DNA of 64,000 nt from Streptomyces actinomycinicus (GCF_016741775.1 NZ_JAERRK010000020.1:62001-126000), one strand, 5' to 3'; shown: positions 33,862-42,864, counted from the stretch's first letter. Notes: a model not told the origin generated them from the letters alone. Numbers and translations: made by a program.

Positions 33862-36800
33862 ATGACCGCCACCGCGGGGGCCGCCGCACGGAGGGACGCC
33901 ACGGCGCCGGTACGCCGGCCCGGCACCGGGCGCCTCGGCCGGGTCCCCGAGGCCTTCGCGGCCCTCTTCGCCGCGCTCGGCCTGCTGTGCGCCCTGCTCG
34001 CCTTCGTCCCCCCGCTGCGCAACCCGCTCCGCCCGGTCGCCCGCGCCCTCGACCTGCTCCTCGTCCCCGTCAGCGCCAACCTCGCCTACGCCGTCTTCCT
34101 GTTCCTGCTGGCCGCAGCCACCGCCGCCCGCAAGAAGGTCGCCTGGTGGCTCGTGGTCGTCTACCTGGGACTGCTCGTCCTCACCGACGCGCTCGGCGTG
34201 GCCCTCGGCCTGTACACCGAGTCACTGCCGTCCCTGGTGCTGTGCGCCCTGCTGCTGCTCCTGCTCGTGGTGGCCCGCCGGGAGTTCTACGCCGCCTCCC
34301 GCCGCGGCGCCGTCTGGCGGGCGCTCGCCGTGCTGCTGACCGGGCTGGCCCTGGCCATCCTGCTCGGCTGGGGCCTGCTGCTGCTCTTCCCGGGCACCCT
34401 GCCGGCCGGCCAGTACCTGGCCTGGGCCGCCGACCGGGTGTGCGGCGGGCTCGTCTCCAACAGCTCCTTCGACGGCCGCCCGCCGCGCCAGGTCACCTTC
34501 GTGCTCGGCCTGCTCGGCGCCCTCGCCCTGCTCAACGCCGCCGCCACGCTGTTCCGTTCCCAGCGTCTGGAAGCCGCCCTGCACGGCGACGAGGAGGCCC
34601 GCGTCCGCGCCCTGCTCGCGGCCTACGGCGAACGGGACTCCCTCGGCTACTTCGCCACCCGCCGGGACAAGGCCGTCGTCTTCTCGCCCAGCGGCAAGGC
34701 CGCCGTCACCTACCGCGTCGAGGCCGGCGTCTGCCTGGCCAGCGGTGACCCCGTCGGCGACCCGGAGGCCTGGCCGCACGCCATCGACGCCTGGCTCGGC
34801 ACCGCCCGCCGGCACGCCTGGGCACCCGCCGTCATGGGCGCCTCCGAGGACGGCGCCCGCGCCTACGCCCGCGCCGGACTCGGCGCCCTCCAGCTCGGCG
34901 ACGAGGCGATCGTGCAGGTGGCCTCCTTCGACCTGAACGGCCGCGAGATGCGCGTCACCCGGCAGGCCGTGCACCGGGTCCGGCGCACCGGCGCCGTCTG
35001 CCGCATCCGCCGCCACGCCATGCTCACCGAACGGGAGATGGAGGAAGTCGTCGTCAAGGCCGACACCTGGCGCGACACCGAGACCGAACGCGGCTTCTCC
35101 ATGGCCCTCGACCGGCTCGGCGACCCTGCCGACGGCGACTGCCTGCTCGTGGAGGCCCTCGGCGACGACGGACGGCTCCTCGCGCTGCTCTCCTTCGTGC
35201 CCTGGGGCCGCGACGGCGTCTCCCTGGACCTGATGCGCCGTGACCGGGCAGCCCCCAACGGGGTGATGGAGTTCATGGTGGCCGAACTGTGCGCCCTCGC
35301 CCCGAAGCTCGGCATCCGCCGCATCTCCCTGAACTTCGCCGTCTTCCGCTCGGTCTTCGAGGAGGGCGCCCGGATCGGTGCCGGACCGGTCCTGCGGCTC
35401 TGGCGCCGCCTGCTGCTGTTCTTCTCCCGCTGGTGGCAGCTGGAGGCCCTGTACCGGTCCAACGCCAAGTACCACCCCGAGTGGTACCCGCGCTTCATCT
35501 GCTACGGCGACACCGGCTCCCTCGCCCGCATCGGCCTCGCCTCCGGCATCGCAGAAGGCTTCGTCTCCGTACCTTCTCTGCGCAAACTCTGGGGAAAGGG
35601 GCACCCGAAGGCCGGACAGCGGCCCGCCGGGACGGCGGGCCCGCCGTCCCCGGCGGCGCTCGGCCTCGTAGGAGGGGACCAGGCCGGGCCCGTAGCCCCG
35701 GACGCGGGCCTGCCCGACCAGGTCCGCGTCCGGCACCGCAAGCTGGACCGGCTCCGAGCCACCGGCACCGACCCCTACCCGGTGGGCACCGGCGCACCCA
35801 CTCACGCCCTGGCCGACGTGCCCCCCGGTGCGGACGTCACCGTGGCCGGACGGCTCATGCTGGTCCGTGACTTCGGCGGCATCGTCTTCGCCGTGCTGCG
35901 CGACTGGTCCGGCGACCACCAGATCGCCCTCACCCGCGACGGCTCCGGCCCCCGACTCGCCCGGTTCACCGCCGACACCGACATCGGCGACCACATCACC
36001 GCCACCGGCACCGCACGCCTGAGCGACCGGGGCGAGCCCACCGTCTTCGTCAGGTCCTGGCGGCTCACCGGCAAGTGCCTGCACCCGCTGCCCGACAAAC
36101 GCCGCGGCCTCACCGACTCCGAGGCCAGGGTCCGCCGCCGCCACCTGGACCTGATCACCAGCCCCGACGCCCGGTCCGTCCTGCGCACCCGCTCCGCCGC
36201 GGTACAGGCCCTGCGCCAGGGCCTGCTGGACCGTGGCTACCTGGAGGTCGAGACCCCGGTGCTCCAGCAGATCCACGGCGGCGCCAACGCCCGCCCCTTC
36301 ACCACCCACATCAACGCCTACGACCTCGACCTGTACCTGCGCATCGCTCCCGAGCTGTACCTGAAGCGGCTGTGCGTCGGCGGCCTGGAGAAGGTCTTCG
36401 AACTGGGCCGCACCTTCCGCAACGAGGGCGTCTCCCACAAGCACAACCCCGAGTTCACCATGCTGGAGGCCTACCAGGCACACGCCGACTACGACGTCAT
36501 GCTCGACCTCACCCGCGAGCTGATCCAGGGCGCCGCGACCGCCGCCTTCGGCTCCCCGGTGGCCCGCAAGGACGGCGTGGAGTACGACATCTCCGGCACC
36601 TGGCCGGTCAAGACCGTGCACGGGGCGCTCTCCGAGGTGCTCGGCGAGGAGATCGGCCCCGGCACCGAACTGCTGCGGCTGCACCGGCTCTGCGACCGCG
36701 CCGGGGTGCCCTACACCGCCGACGACGGGCCGGGTGACGTCGTCCTGGAGATGTACGAACGGCTGGTCGAACACCGGACCGGACGGCCGACCTTCTACAA

Positions 36801-37140
36801 GGACTTCCCGACCGGCGTCTCCCCGCTGACCCGGCAGCACCGCACCGACCCGCGACTGGCCGAACGCTGGGACCTCGTCGCCTTCGGCACCGAACTGGGC
36901 ACCGCCTACTCGGAACTGACCGATCCCGTCGAGCAGCGCCGCCGGCTCACCGAACAGTCACTGCTGGCCGCCGGCGGCGACCCGGAGGCCATGGAACTGG
37001 ACGAGGACTTCCTCCAGGCCCTCGAGTACGCGATGCCCCCGACCGGCGGCCTCGGCATCGGTGTCGACCGGCTCGTCATGTTCCTCACCGGCCTGACGAT
37101 CCGCGAGACGCTCCCCTTCCCGCTCGTGCGCCGCCGCTGA
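33862..37140 (+). CDS. lysX: Bifunctional lysyl-phosphatidylglycerol synthetase/lysine-tRNA ligase LysX
   Basis: A 1092-residue fusion. Residues ~25-230 are a six-to-eight-segment MprF-like membrane domain. About 240-570 is the cytosolic transferase domain (ERDSLGYFATRRDKAVVFSPSGKAAVTYRVEAG, in parts) that moves Lys from Lys-tRNA to phosphatidylglycerol. From ~595 to the end is a class II lysyl-tRNA synthetase: OB fold, motif 2 around FELGRTFRNEG, the RIAPELYLK block and motif 3 in GLGIGVDRLVMFLTG. It adds positive charge to the membrane, lowering sensitivity to cationic peptides, as LysX does in mycobacteria. Start ATG 33862. The next gene, 93 bp on, is a secreted deacetylase, also a cell-surface modifier. 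Confidence 0.92.
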   Translation: MTATAGAAARRDATAPVRRPGTGRLGRVPEAFAALFAALGLLCALLAFVPPLRNPLRPVARALDLLLVPVSANLAYAVFLFLLAAATAARKKVAWWLVVVYLGLLVLTDALGVALGLYTESLPSLVLCALLLLLLVVARREFYAASRRGAVWRALAVLLTGLALAILLGWGLLLLFPGTLPAGQYLAWAADRVCGGLVSNSSFDGRPPRQVTFVLGLLGALALLNAAATLFRSQRLEAALHGDEEARVRALLAAYGERDSLGYFATRRDKAVVFSPSGKAAVTYRVEAGVCLASGDPVGDPEAWPHAIDAWLGTARRHAWAPAVMGASEDGARAYARAGLGALQLGDEAIVQVASFDLNGREMRVTRQAVHRVRRTGAVCRIRRHAMLTEREMEEVVVKADTWRDTETERGFSMALDRLGDPADGDCLLVEALGDDGRLLALLSFVPWGRDGVSLDLMRRDRAAPNGVMEFMVAELCALAPKLGIRRISLNFAVFRSVFEEGARIGAGPVLRLWRRLLLFFSRWWQLEALYRSNAKYHPEWYPRFICYGDTGSLARIGLASGIAEGFVSVPSLRKLWGKGHPKAGQRPAGTAGPPSPAALGLVGGDQAGPVAPDAGLPDQVRVRHRKLDRLRATGTDPYPVGTGAPTHALADVPPGADVTVAGRLMLVRDFGGIVFAVLRDWSGDHQIALTRDGSGPRLARFTADTDIGDHITATGTARLSDRGEPTVFVRSWRLTGKCLHPLPDKRRGLTDSEARVRRRHLDLITSPDARSVLRTRSAAVQALRQGLLDRGYLEVETPVLQQIHGGANARPFTTHINAYDLDLYLRIAPELYLKRLCVGGLEKVFELGRTFRNEGVSHKHNPEFTMLEAYQAHADYDVMLDLTRELIQGAATAAFGSPVARKDGVEYDISGTWPVKTVHGALSEVLGEEIGPGTELLRLHRLCDRAGVPYTADDGPGDVVLEMYERLVEHRTGRPTFYKDFPTGVSPLTRQHRTDPRLAERWDLVAFGTELGTAYSELTDPVEQRRRLTEQSLLAAGGDPEAMELDEDFLQALEYAMPPTGGLGIGVDRLVMFLTGLTIRETLPFPLVRRR

Positions 37141-37233
37141 CTCCGGCGTCCGCTGCGGCCGTCCGGGTGTATTCCCGCCGCCACACCGGTGTCGTTGTGG
37201 TGCGCCGGAGCCCGTCCGGGCGACTGATGGGTC

Positions 37234-38070
37234 ATGCAGAATGATCAGTTCTTCACGCGCCGCCGGATGCTCCTCGCCGGCGGCGCCGCCCTCGGTGCCG
37301 CGGCCACCGCCGGAGCCGTCCTGGCGAGCAGCGCCGAGGACGCCGTCCGGACCACCGCGGCGCCGGCCGCCGGAGCGCAGGCCCGCCCCGCACTCGGCCC
37401 GTCCGCCTTCCGGCTCCAGCCGCTCACCGGAGACGGCCCGCCGCGCGCCGCGCCCCGCAAGCTCCAGGTGCGCGAGGAACCCATCCTGCAGATCTCCGGA
37501 CGTGGCCGGCGCATGGTGCTGACCTTCGACGACGGCCCCCACCCCGACTACACCCCGCACATCCTGGACACCCTCGCCAAGTACGACGTCCGGGCGATGT
37601 TCTTCGTGTGCGGCGAGTGCGTCGTCGCGAACAAGGAGCTGCTGGCCCGGATGGCCGACGCCGGTCACGTCGTCGGCAACCACACCTGGACGCACCCGCA
37701 GCTGACCATGCTGAGACGCAGCGAGATCCGCGCCGAGATGGAGAGCACCAGCGACATCATCGAGGACGCCTACGGCGAACGCCCCCAGTGGTTCCGCGCC
37801 CCCTACGGCGCCTGGAACCGCGCCGCCTTCCAGCTGGGCGCCGAGATGGGCATGGAGCCGCTGGCCTGGACCGTCGACACCACCGACTGGGAGGAGCCCG
37901 GCACGAGAACCATCGTCGACCGGGTGGAGAACGGCGCCGCCCCCGGCGTCGTGGTGCTCTCCCACGACGCCGGGGGCGACCGTTCGCAGACCGTGCGCGC
38001 CATCCGTGAGTGGCTGCCCTACCTGATCGACTCCGGTTACCACCTCACCGTGCCGCGCCGGCGCGTGTGA
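37234..38070 (+). CDS. Secreted polysaccharide deacetylase (NodB/CE4)
   Basis: A 278-residue protein. The N-terminus FFTRRRMLLAGGAALGAAA is a twin-arginine-type signal. The CE4 motifs are all visible: LTFDDGPHPD (Asp-Asp), HTWTHPQL (metal His pair), RAPYGAWN, WTVDTTDWE and LSHDAGGD. It removes N-acetyl or O-acetyl groups from peptidoglycan, chitin or another glycan outside the cell. The ATG at 37234 has no clear ribosome binding site. It follows lysX by 93 bp and may be co-transcribed; both alter surface charge. Substrate is not fixed. Confidence 0.92.
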   Translation: MQNDQFFTRRRMLLAGGAALGAAATAGAVLASSAEDAVRTTAAPAAGAQARPALGPSAFRLQPLTGDGPPRAAPRKLQVREEPILQISGRGRRMVLTFDDGPHPDYTPHILDTLAKYDVRAMFFVCGECVVANKELLARMADAGHVVGNHTWTHPQLTMLRRSEIRAEMESTSDIIEDAYGERPQWFRAPYGAWNRAAFQLGAEMGMEPLAWTVDTTDWEEPGTRTIVDRVENGAAPGVVVLSHDAGGDRSQTVRAIREWLPYLIDSGYHLTVPRRRV

Positions 38071-38124
38071 CGGTTCACGGCCGCCGGGGAGGCCTCCGCC
38101 TTCCGCCCGCCGGGCCGCGGCGGT

Positions 38125-38796
38125 TCAGGTGACCGCGGCCAGGCGGGCGAAGACGACGACGTTCCCGTCGTAGCCGTTCTGTTTCGAGAAACCGCCTCCG
38201 CAGGTGATGACGCGGAGTTCCGCCGCGCCCTTGGAGCCGTACACGCGGTCGCCCGGGAAATTGCTCTTCTCGAAGACCTCGACCCCGTAGATCTCGAACA
38301 CCGCGGTTCGTCCGTCGTGGCGCAGGACTTCGATCTGGTTTCCCTTCTTCAGCGCTCCGAGGCCGTAGAACACGGCGGGCCCCTGTTTGTTGTCGACATG
38401 GCCGACGATGACCGCGGTGCCCTTCTCCCCGGGGGACACCGCGCCGGTGAACCAGCCGGCCAGGCCGGGGTTCTCCGGCGGCGGCGCGGCGACCCAGCCG
38501 TCCGCGTCCAGTCCGACCTGTACGACGGGGGCGTCCACCTGGATCGCGGGGATCCGGACCCGGTTGACGGGGGAGAACGGCAGCGCGACGGGCGCGGGCG
38601 CGAAGGTGCCCAGGGTGGCGCGGGTGTCCGGCGCCGCCGCCGAAGCGGGCTGCGGCGGGCCGACGTCGAACTCACCCGAACCGTTCCGGATGAGCGCCAG
38701 GCCGGTCAGCAGAACAAGCGCTATCACGCCCCACGGGGCGCGCCTCCTGCGCCGTTCCTCCTCCTCGGCAAGCTCGGACAGCATGGACGCAGACAT
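38125..38796 (-). CDS. Class F sortase
   Basis: A 223-residue membrane-anchored transpeptidase. A basic stretch (EEEERRRRR) precedes one membrane helix (WGVIALVLLTGLALI), then a Pro/Ala linker and the sortase barrel. Catalytic residues are His133 (VGHVDN), Cys199 (VITCGGGF) and probably Arg218 (VFARL). The TCGG form and single N-terminal helix fit class F, common in actinobacteria. Start is ATG at 38796 with GAGGGGAAGG upstream; the earlier GTG gives an implausible extension. It is divergent, across a 334-bp spacer, from a repeat surface protein that may be its substrate. Confidence 0.9.
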   Translation of the reverse strand: MSASMLSELAEEEERRRRRAPWGVIALVLLTGLALIRNGSGEFDVGPPQPASAAAPDTRATLGTFAPAPVALPFSPVNRVRIPAIQVDAPVVQVGLDADGWVAAPPPENPGLAGWFTGAVSPGEKGTAVIVGHVDNKQGPAVFYGLGALKKGNQIEVLRHDGRTAVFEIYGVEVFEKSNFPGDRVYGSKGAAELRVITCGGGFSKQNGYDGNVVVFARLAAVT

Positions 38797-39130
38797 GAGC
38801 CTTCCCCTCTCGACACAGCCGTCGCCGCGTCTGTCGCGCATGGGAAAACGCTAAATCCCGCGCGCGCGAGGGGCGAGGAGGGAAATGGCGAACGGGTGGC
38901 CCGCCGGGCGCCCGGTGCGCCATCCGAGTTGCCATTCCCAGATATTTTCTGACGGCCCGTGACCTGCGCCAATATCCGATTGTGTGCTTTTCCTTCGGCG
39001 TGTCGGATCACCAGGACGGACCATTCTCGACATGCGGGCGTGTTCCGCGCGCCCGAGGGTCTTCCCGGGAGGTGTTTTCTCGCCGAACCACCCGGGGACG
39101 GGACCCGGGGTGCCTCCCGCGGAGGATCAC
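38797..39130. other. Divergent spacer between sortase and repeat protein genes
   Basis: A 334-bp region without a credible gene. It is AT-richer around 38937-39000 (CAGATATTTTCTG and CCAATATCCG), which likely holds the promoter of the repeat protein. The ribosome binding site GGAGG of that gene is at 39121-39125. No clear operator dyad was identified. Confidence 0.55.
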
Positions 39131-39967
39131 ATGCGCAATCAACATGCCCTGGCGGCGGCGTGCACCGCGCTCGCCGTGCTCGGGCTCGCCGCCCCCGTGG
39201 CCGTCGCGGACGGCATGGGCAACGGGGGCGGGCCGAGCAGCACCGACACCACGGTCATCGTCCCCGGTACCGGCAACGTCGGCACCTTCAACGGGACCGG
39301 CGTCCTTCCCGGCAACGGGGTCTTTCCCGGGAACGGCAATTTCAACGGGAACGGCAATTTCAACGGGAACGGTCGTTTCAACGGGAACGGCAACTTCAAC
39401 GGGAACGGCAACTTCAACGGGAACGGCCGTGGGGGCGACGGCTTCGGGAACGGCCGTGGTGGCGACGGCCGTGGGGGCAACGGCTTCGGCAACGGCCGTG
39501 GCGGAGAGGGCGGCCGAGGGGACGACTTCGGCAACGGCCGTGGCGGAGAGGGCGGCCGGGGGGACGACTTCGGTCACGGCCGCGACATCTTCGTCACCCC
39601 CGACGTCCTCCCGGCCGGCGGCCGCCTCACGGTCATCGTGAACGGCTGCCGCAGCGGCACGGCGAGTTCCGACGCCTTCGGCACCATCGAACTGGAGCCG
39701 TTCCGCGACGACACCGCGCGCGGTGTCGCCACCGTCGACCGTGACGCCCGCCGTGGCCGCTACGACGTCACCGTCCGCTGCGACGGCCGCACCCAGACCC
39801 GCCGGGACGCCTTCACCGTGCTCGGCGGTGTCGCCGGCGGCCTCGGCGGCAGCAGGACCGGCGGTGCGACGCCCACCGACATGGTCATCGGCGGTGGTCT
39901 GGTGGGTGCGGCGGTGATCGGCGGTGGTGCCTTCTGGCTGCGTCGCCGGCACGAGAAGCGCGTCTGA
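39131..39967 (+). CDS. Secreted Asn/Gly-repeat surface protein with C-terminal membrane anchor
   Basis: A 278-residue protein with an excellent ribosome binding site (GGAGG, five bases before the ATG). A signal peptide (about 1-26, ending AVAD) is followed by a short Gly region. A tandem array of NFNGNG-type hexads spans about 70-98, then RGGEGGRGDDFGNG 14-mers span about 100-150. After it comes a compact beta-like domain (FVTPDVLPAGGRLTVIVNGC to CDGRTQTR) with two Cys. The end is a membrane helix (MVIGGGLVGAAVIGGGAFWL) and a RRRHEKRV tail. This is the architecture of a cell-wall-sorted protein, but a canonical LPxTG is absent; GGATPTD precedes the helix. A divergent class F sortase neighbours it. 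Function unknown. Confidence 0.85.
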   Translation: MRNQHALAAACTALAVLGLAAPVAVADGMGNGGGPSSTDTTVIVPGTGNVGTFNGTGVLPGNGVFPGNGNFNGNGNFNGNGRFNGNGNFNGNGNFNGNGRGGDGFGNGRGGDGRGGNGFGNGRGGEGGRGDDFGNGRGGEGGRGDDFGHGRDIFVTPDVLPAGGRLTVIVNGCRSGTASSDAFGTIELEPFRDDTARGVATVDRDARRGRYDVTVRCDGRTQTRRDAFTVLGGVAGGLGGSRTGGATPTDMVIGGGLVGAAVIGGGAFWLRRRHEKRV

Positions 39968-40023
39968 GCCGCCGGCACACCGAGGCCACCCGGCCGGGCC
40001 CCGGGAACCGAGCACGGCGCACA

Positions 40024-40070
40024 CCGGGCCTTCGCCCCGATCCCTCGCGGGAACGGGGGCGAAGGCCCGG
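40024..40070. terminator. Strong bidirectional hairpin terminator
   Basis: A perfect 15-bp stem, CCGGGCCTTCGCCCC (40024-40038) with its complement (40056-40070), and a 17-nt loop. It sits in the 162-bp gap between the convergent repeat-protein and DUF4239 genes, so it can end both. There is no U-tract, as is common in Streptomyces. Confidence 0.85.
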
Positions 40071-40129
40071 CGTGGTGCGTGCGGTGCCGCCGGCGCCCGG
40101 ACCGGCGCCCGGAGCGTTCCGGCCGGGAG

Positions 40130-40894
40130 CTAGCCGCTGACGTTCGGGAAGAGGCTCAGGAACGGCTCCGCCGTCACCGCGATGCCCCGGCCGTAGGGGG
40201 CGTCGAAGTCCCAGATGAGGAACAGCATGAAGGCGATGGTCGCGGAGAACAGCCCGGCCAGGATCAGCTCGCGCCGGGTGCGCCGGATCTGCAGGGCGAA
40301 CACCATGGCGATGGTGATCAGCCCGCCGCTGATCAGCCCCCACCAGACGACCGGCGGCATGGTGGCCCCGGTCGAGTCGGCACGCGCGTTGCGCGCCTGG
40401 TCGGCGGCGGCGAACTGGTCCAGCAGCGGCTGGTAGGCCTGCGCCTCGAAGTCGTTCTTCGGCTGGTAGTCGGTGACGTCCTCCCGGACGGTCTGCAGCA
40501 GTTCGGTGCCGCGGTCCGTGACCTGCTCGTCGTGCGCCATCTTCGTCCACTCGGTGTGCACGACGTAGCTCACGTAGGCGTCCACGTCACCGCGGATGCG
40601 GTCACGGACCTCCGGCGGGTAGACCCGGACCCGCTCGGAGATCTCGTGCAGCGCCTGGGCCTCCGACTGCACGTGGTCCTCGGCGGAGTTGCGGGCCTCC
40701 CACACGCCCGCGATGGCCAGACCCAGGACGATGGCGTAGATGACGCCGATCCACATCGTCATGTACTCGATGACGTCCGGGGTCTCGCTGGGGTCCTCGT
40801 CCTCGGCGGCCGTCCGGTGCCGCACGAGCGTGATGACGACCACCACGGCACAGGCCCCCAGCATCGCGAGGACGAGAACAAGCCAATCCGACAA
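40130..40894 (-). CDS. DUF4239 (bestrophin-like) membrane protein
   Basis: A 254-residue protein of the DUF4239 family. It has an N-terminal helix (WLVLVLAMLGACAVVVVITL), another at ~46-62 (MWIGVIYAIVLGLAIAGVW), a soluble helical middle region, and two C-terminal helices (WWGLISGGLITIAMVFAL, ELILAGLFSATIAFMLFLIW). TTG start at 40894 with a perfect GGAGG six bases upstream. It follows the Pro-rich protein gene by 33 bp on the same strand, a probable operon. A channel-like role has been suggested for the family by remote similarity; this is not shown here. Confidence 0.85.
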   Translation of the reverse strand: MSDWLVLVLAMLGACAVVVVITLVRHRTAAEDEDPSETPDVIEYMTMWIGVIYAIVLGLAIAGVWEARNSAEDHVQSEAQALHEISERVRVYPPEVRDRIRGDVDAYVSYVVHTEWTKMAHDEQVTDRGTELLQTVREDVTDYQPKNDFEAQAYQPLLDQFAAADQARNARADSTGATMPPVVWWGLISGGLITIAMVFALQIRRTRRELILAGLFSATIAFMLFLIWDFDAPYGRGIAVTAEPFLSLFPNVSG

Positions 40895-40927
40895 GTGGTG
40901 CCTCCAGGAAAGAGCGGGGCCGGCGCG

Positions 40928-41572
40928 TCAGCGCGGGCGCAGCGCCGCGACGGCGACGATCGCGGGGACGGTGATGAGCAGGACGTAGGTGACGGGCGAG
41001 GTGTGGCCGCGCGTGGTGTGGCTGACGGCGTGGGGGTGGTACGCCGGGTAGCTCACCGGGGTCACCGAGGCCCGCGGGGCCGGTCTGGGCGCGGGTTTCG
41101 GCCTGGCCGCCGGGGGCGGGGTGGGCGCGGGCGTCACCCGGGGCGGCGGGGGCGGCGGGGGCGCCGGAGCGGGCCGGGTGGGCGGCTTCGGCGTGGGTGT
41201 GGGGGTGGGTGTCGGCTTCGGCTTCGGTCTCGGCTTCGGCGTCGGACGCGGTGCGGGCGTCGGCTCGGGCGGTGGCGGCTTGGGCGGCGGGGGCTTCGGC
41301 GGCGGAGTGGGGGTCGGCGTCGGCGTCGGGGTGGGCGGACACGGCGGCGGTGTCGGCTTCGGACAGGGCGACGGGGGATCGGGCCAGTGGTGGCCGCCGG
41401 CCCAGGCCACCGCCACCGTGCCGTCCGGGCCCGTCGAGGCGTACGCACAGGCGTCGGCCGACGCGCTCCCGACCGGACAGCCCACCAGGGTCCAGGTCAG
41501 CGTCAGCAGGGCCAACACCCTTGCGGTGGGCGCGCATCGGGTCACTTCGGGTCCATGCACGACGAAGATCAT
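40928..41572 (-). CDS. Secreted proline-rich protein with C-terminal membrane anchor
   Basis: A 214-residue protein: a hydrophobic signal (VLALLTLTWTLVGCPVGSASA), a short folded stretch with two Cys (ACAYAST to PSPC), then ~90 residues of Pro/Thr/Lys repeats (PTPTPTP, PKPPPPK, PRPKPKP), and a C-terminal helix (VTYVLLITVPAIVAVAAL) with a short basic end. The extended Pro-rich region could span the thick wall from a membrane anchor. It is first in a two-gene unit with the DUF4239 gene. The ATG start at 41572 lacks a good ribosome binding site, so a later start near the Val-His-Gly is possible. Function unknown. Confidence 0.75.
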   Translation of the reverse strand: MIFVVHGPEVTRCAPTARVLALLTLTWTLVGCPVGSASADACAYASTGPDGTVAVAWAGGHHWPDPPSPCPKPTPPPCPPTPTPTPTPTPPPKPPPPKPPPPEPTPAPRPTPKPRPKPKPTPTPTPTPKPPTRPAPAPPPPPPPRVTPAPTPPPAARPKPAPRPAPRASVTPVSYPAYHPHAVSHTTRGHTSPVTYVLLITVPAIVAVAALRPR

Positions 41573-41847
41573 GAGGCGTGGAACGCCGCTGTACGCCGGA
41601 GTACGCCGAGATTGCTCCGAAAGAGGGAGTTCGTATGATCAGTTGTTTGACGAGCGGAAGAGCCGTAATCAGCCCGGTACGCCCCTGCCTGCCCGCTTCT
41701 CCGGCCCGGATACGGGTGACCGTCTCACAGGTTCCCGAAAGAAATTCCCGGCGCCGTTGAACGCTGCGCCCCCCGCGCCGCGTACCCATGACCGTGCGGC
41801 GGCGCGGCAAGGCGCTGCGATATCAGGGCGATAATGGGGAGTTGACG

Positions 41848-42813
41848 ATGAATACCTCCTGGCGGACCGCCTCACTGGTGGCTTCAGCCGCTTCGGTGCT
41901 GGTGCTGACGACGGCGTGTGGTCAGGACAACGCCACCACCCCCGCGTCGGCGGCCCAGAACGTGGGGGCCACGGCCGCGGCCGGCGACTACGGCAACCCG
42001 GGTGCGGGAGCCACGACCGGCGCGGGCAACGGCTACGGTGCCGACGGAAGCAAGACCTCCAGCTCCCCGTCCCCGGCCGCCCCCGCGGGCAAGCTGACCG
42101 TGGCCGCCAACCCCGACCTGGGCAATGTGCTGACCGACGGTTCGGGCCTCACCCTGTACCGCTTCGACAAGGACACCGCCAACCCGCCCAAGTCGAACTG
42201 CGACGGCGACTGCGCCACCACCTGGCCGCCGGTGCCCGCCGACGACGCCACCGCCGGTGCCGGTATCGACAAGGCCCTGCTGGGCGAGGTCACCCGCGCC
42301 GACGGATCCAAGCAGCTCACGGTGGGCGGCTGGCCCGCCTACCGCTACGCCAAGGACGTCAACGCGGGTGACGTCAACGGTCAGGGCGTGGGCGGCAAGT
42401 GGTTCGCGCTGGCGCCCAGCGGCAAGAAGGCCAAGCTGTCCGATCTGCCCGGCCTGTCGGTCCGCAAGGACCCCAAGCTCGGCGAGGTCGTCGTGGACCG
42501 CAACGGCATGACGGTCTACCGGTTCCTCAAGGACGAGGCCTGGCCGAAGCCGGTCTCGAACTGCACCGGAGCCTGCCTCGAGAAGTGGCCGGCCGTGGGC
42601 CCGGTCAACACCGACGACACCGAGGGCGTGAAGAAGAAGGGCCTGATGTCCTTCTCCCGTCCCGACGGGGTCAAGCAGATGACGGTCAACTGCTGGCCGA
42701 TCTACACCTTCTCCGGGGACAAGGCCCCCGGCGACACCAACGGTCAGGGCGTGGGCGGCACGTGGTACGCCGTCTCGCCCGACGGCAAGCCGGTCGGCGC
42801 GCCGGGCAACTAG
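41848..42813 (+). CDS. COG4315 repeat lipoprotein
   Basis: A 321-residue lipoprotein: signal with TTAC (Cys24), a Gly/Ser/Ala-rich tether to ~82, then two copies of the COG4315 (secreted repeat of unknown function) unit, each ~110 residues. Repeat features are LTLYRFDKD/MTVYRFLKD, SNCDGDCATTWPPV/SNCTGACLEKWPAV and GQGVGGKWFALAPSG/GQGVGGTWYAVSPDG. The Cys pair in each copy (CxGxC) could bind metal or form a disulfide. GGGGAG lies six bases before the ATG. A strong terminator follows. A homologous gene near rmdA in S. coelicolor is known as a lipoprotein, as I recall. Role unknown. Confidence 0.88.
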   Translation: MNTSWRTASLVASAASVLVLTTACGQDNATTPASAAQNVGATAAAGDYGNPGAGATTGAGNGYGADGSKTSSSPSPAAPAGKLTVAANPDLGNVLTDGSGLTLYRFDKDTANPPKSNCDGDCATTWPPVPADDATAGAGIDKALLGEVTRADGSKQLTVGGWPAYRYAKDVNAGDVNGQGVGGKWFALAPSGKKAKLSDLPGLSVRKDPKLGEVVVDRNGMTVYRFLKDEAWPKPVSNCTGACLEKWPAVGPVNTDDTEGVKKKGLMSFSRPDGVKQMTVNCWPIYTFSGDKAPGDTNGQGVGGTWYAVSPDGKPVGAPGN

Positions 42814-42864
42814 ATCACCTCCCCAGGGTCGATCACCCCGCCCCGGCCCTGGCGCGCGACCGCA

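Noticed and set aside
34222..36840. 872-codon open frame on the minus strand opposite lysX
   Set aside because: Composition is Gly/Val/Asp/Gln-rich with no fold motif; it is the usual antisense shadow of a high-GC gene, and lysX on the plus strand has clear catalytic motifs.
39340..39570. Possible CRISPR or regulatory repeat array
   Set aside because: The repeats are codon-phased inside a strongly supported secreted-protein gene.
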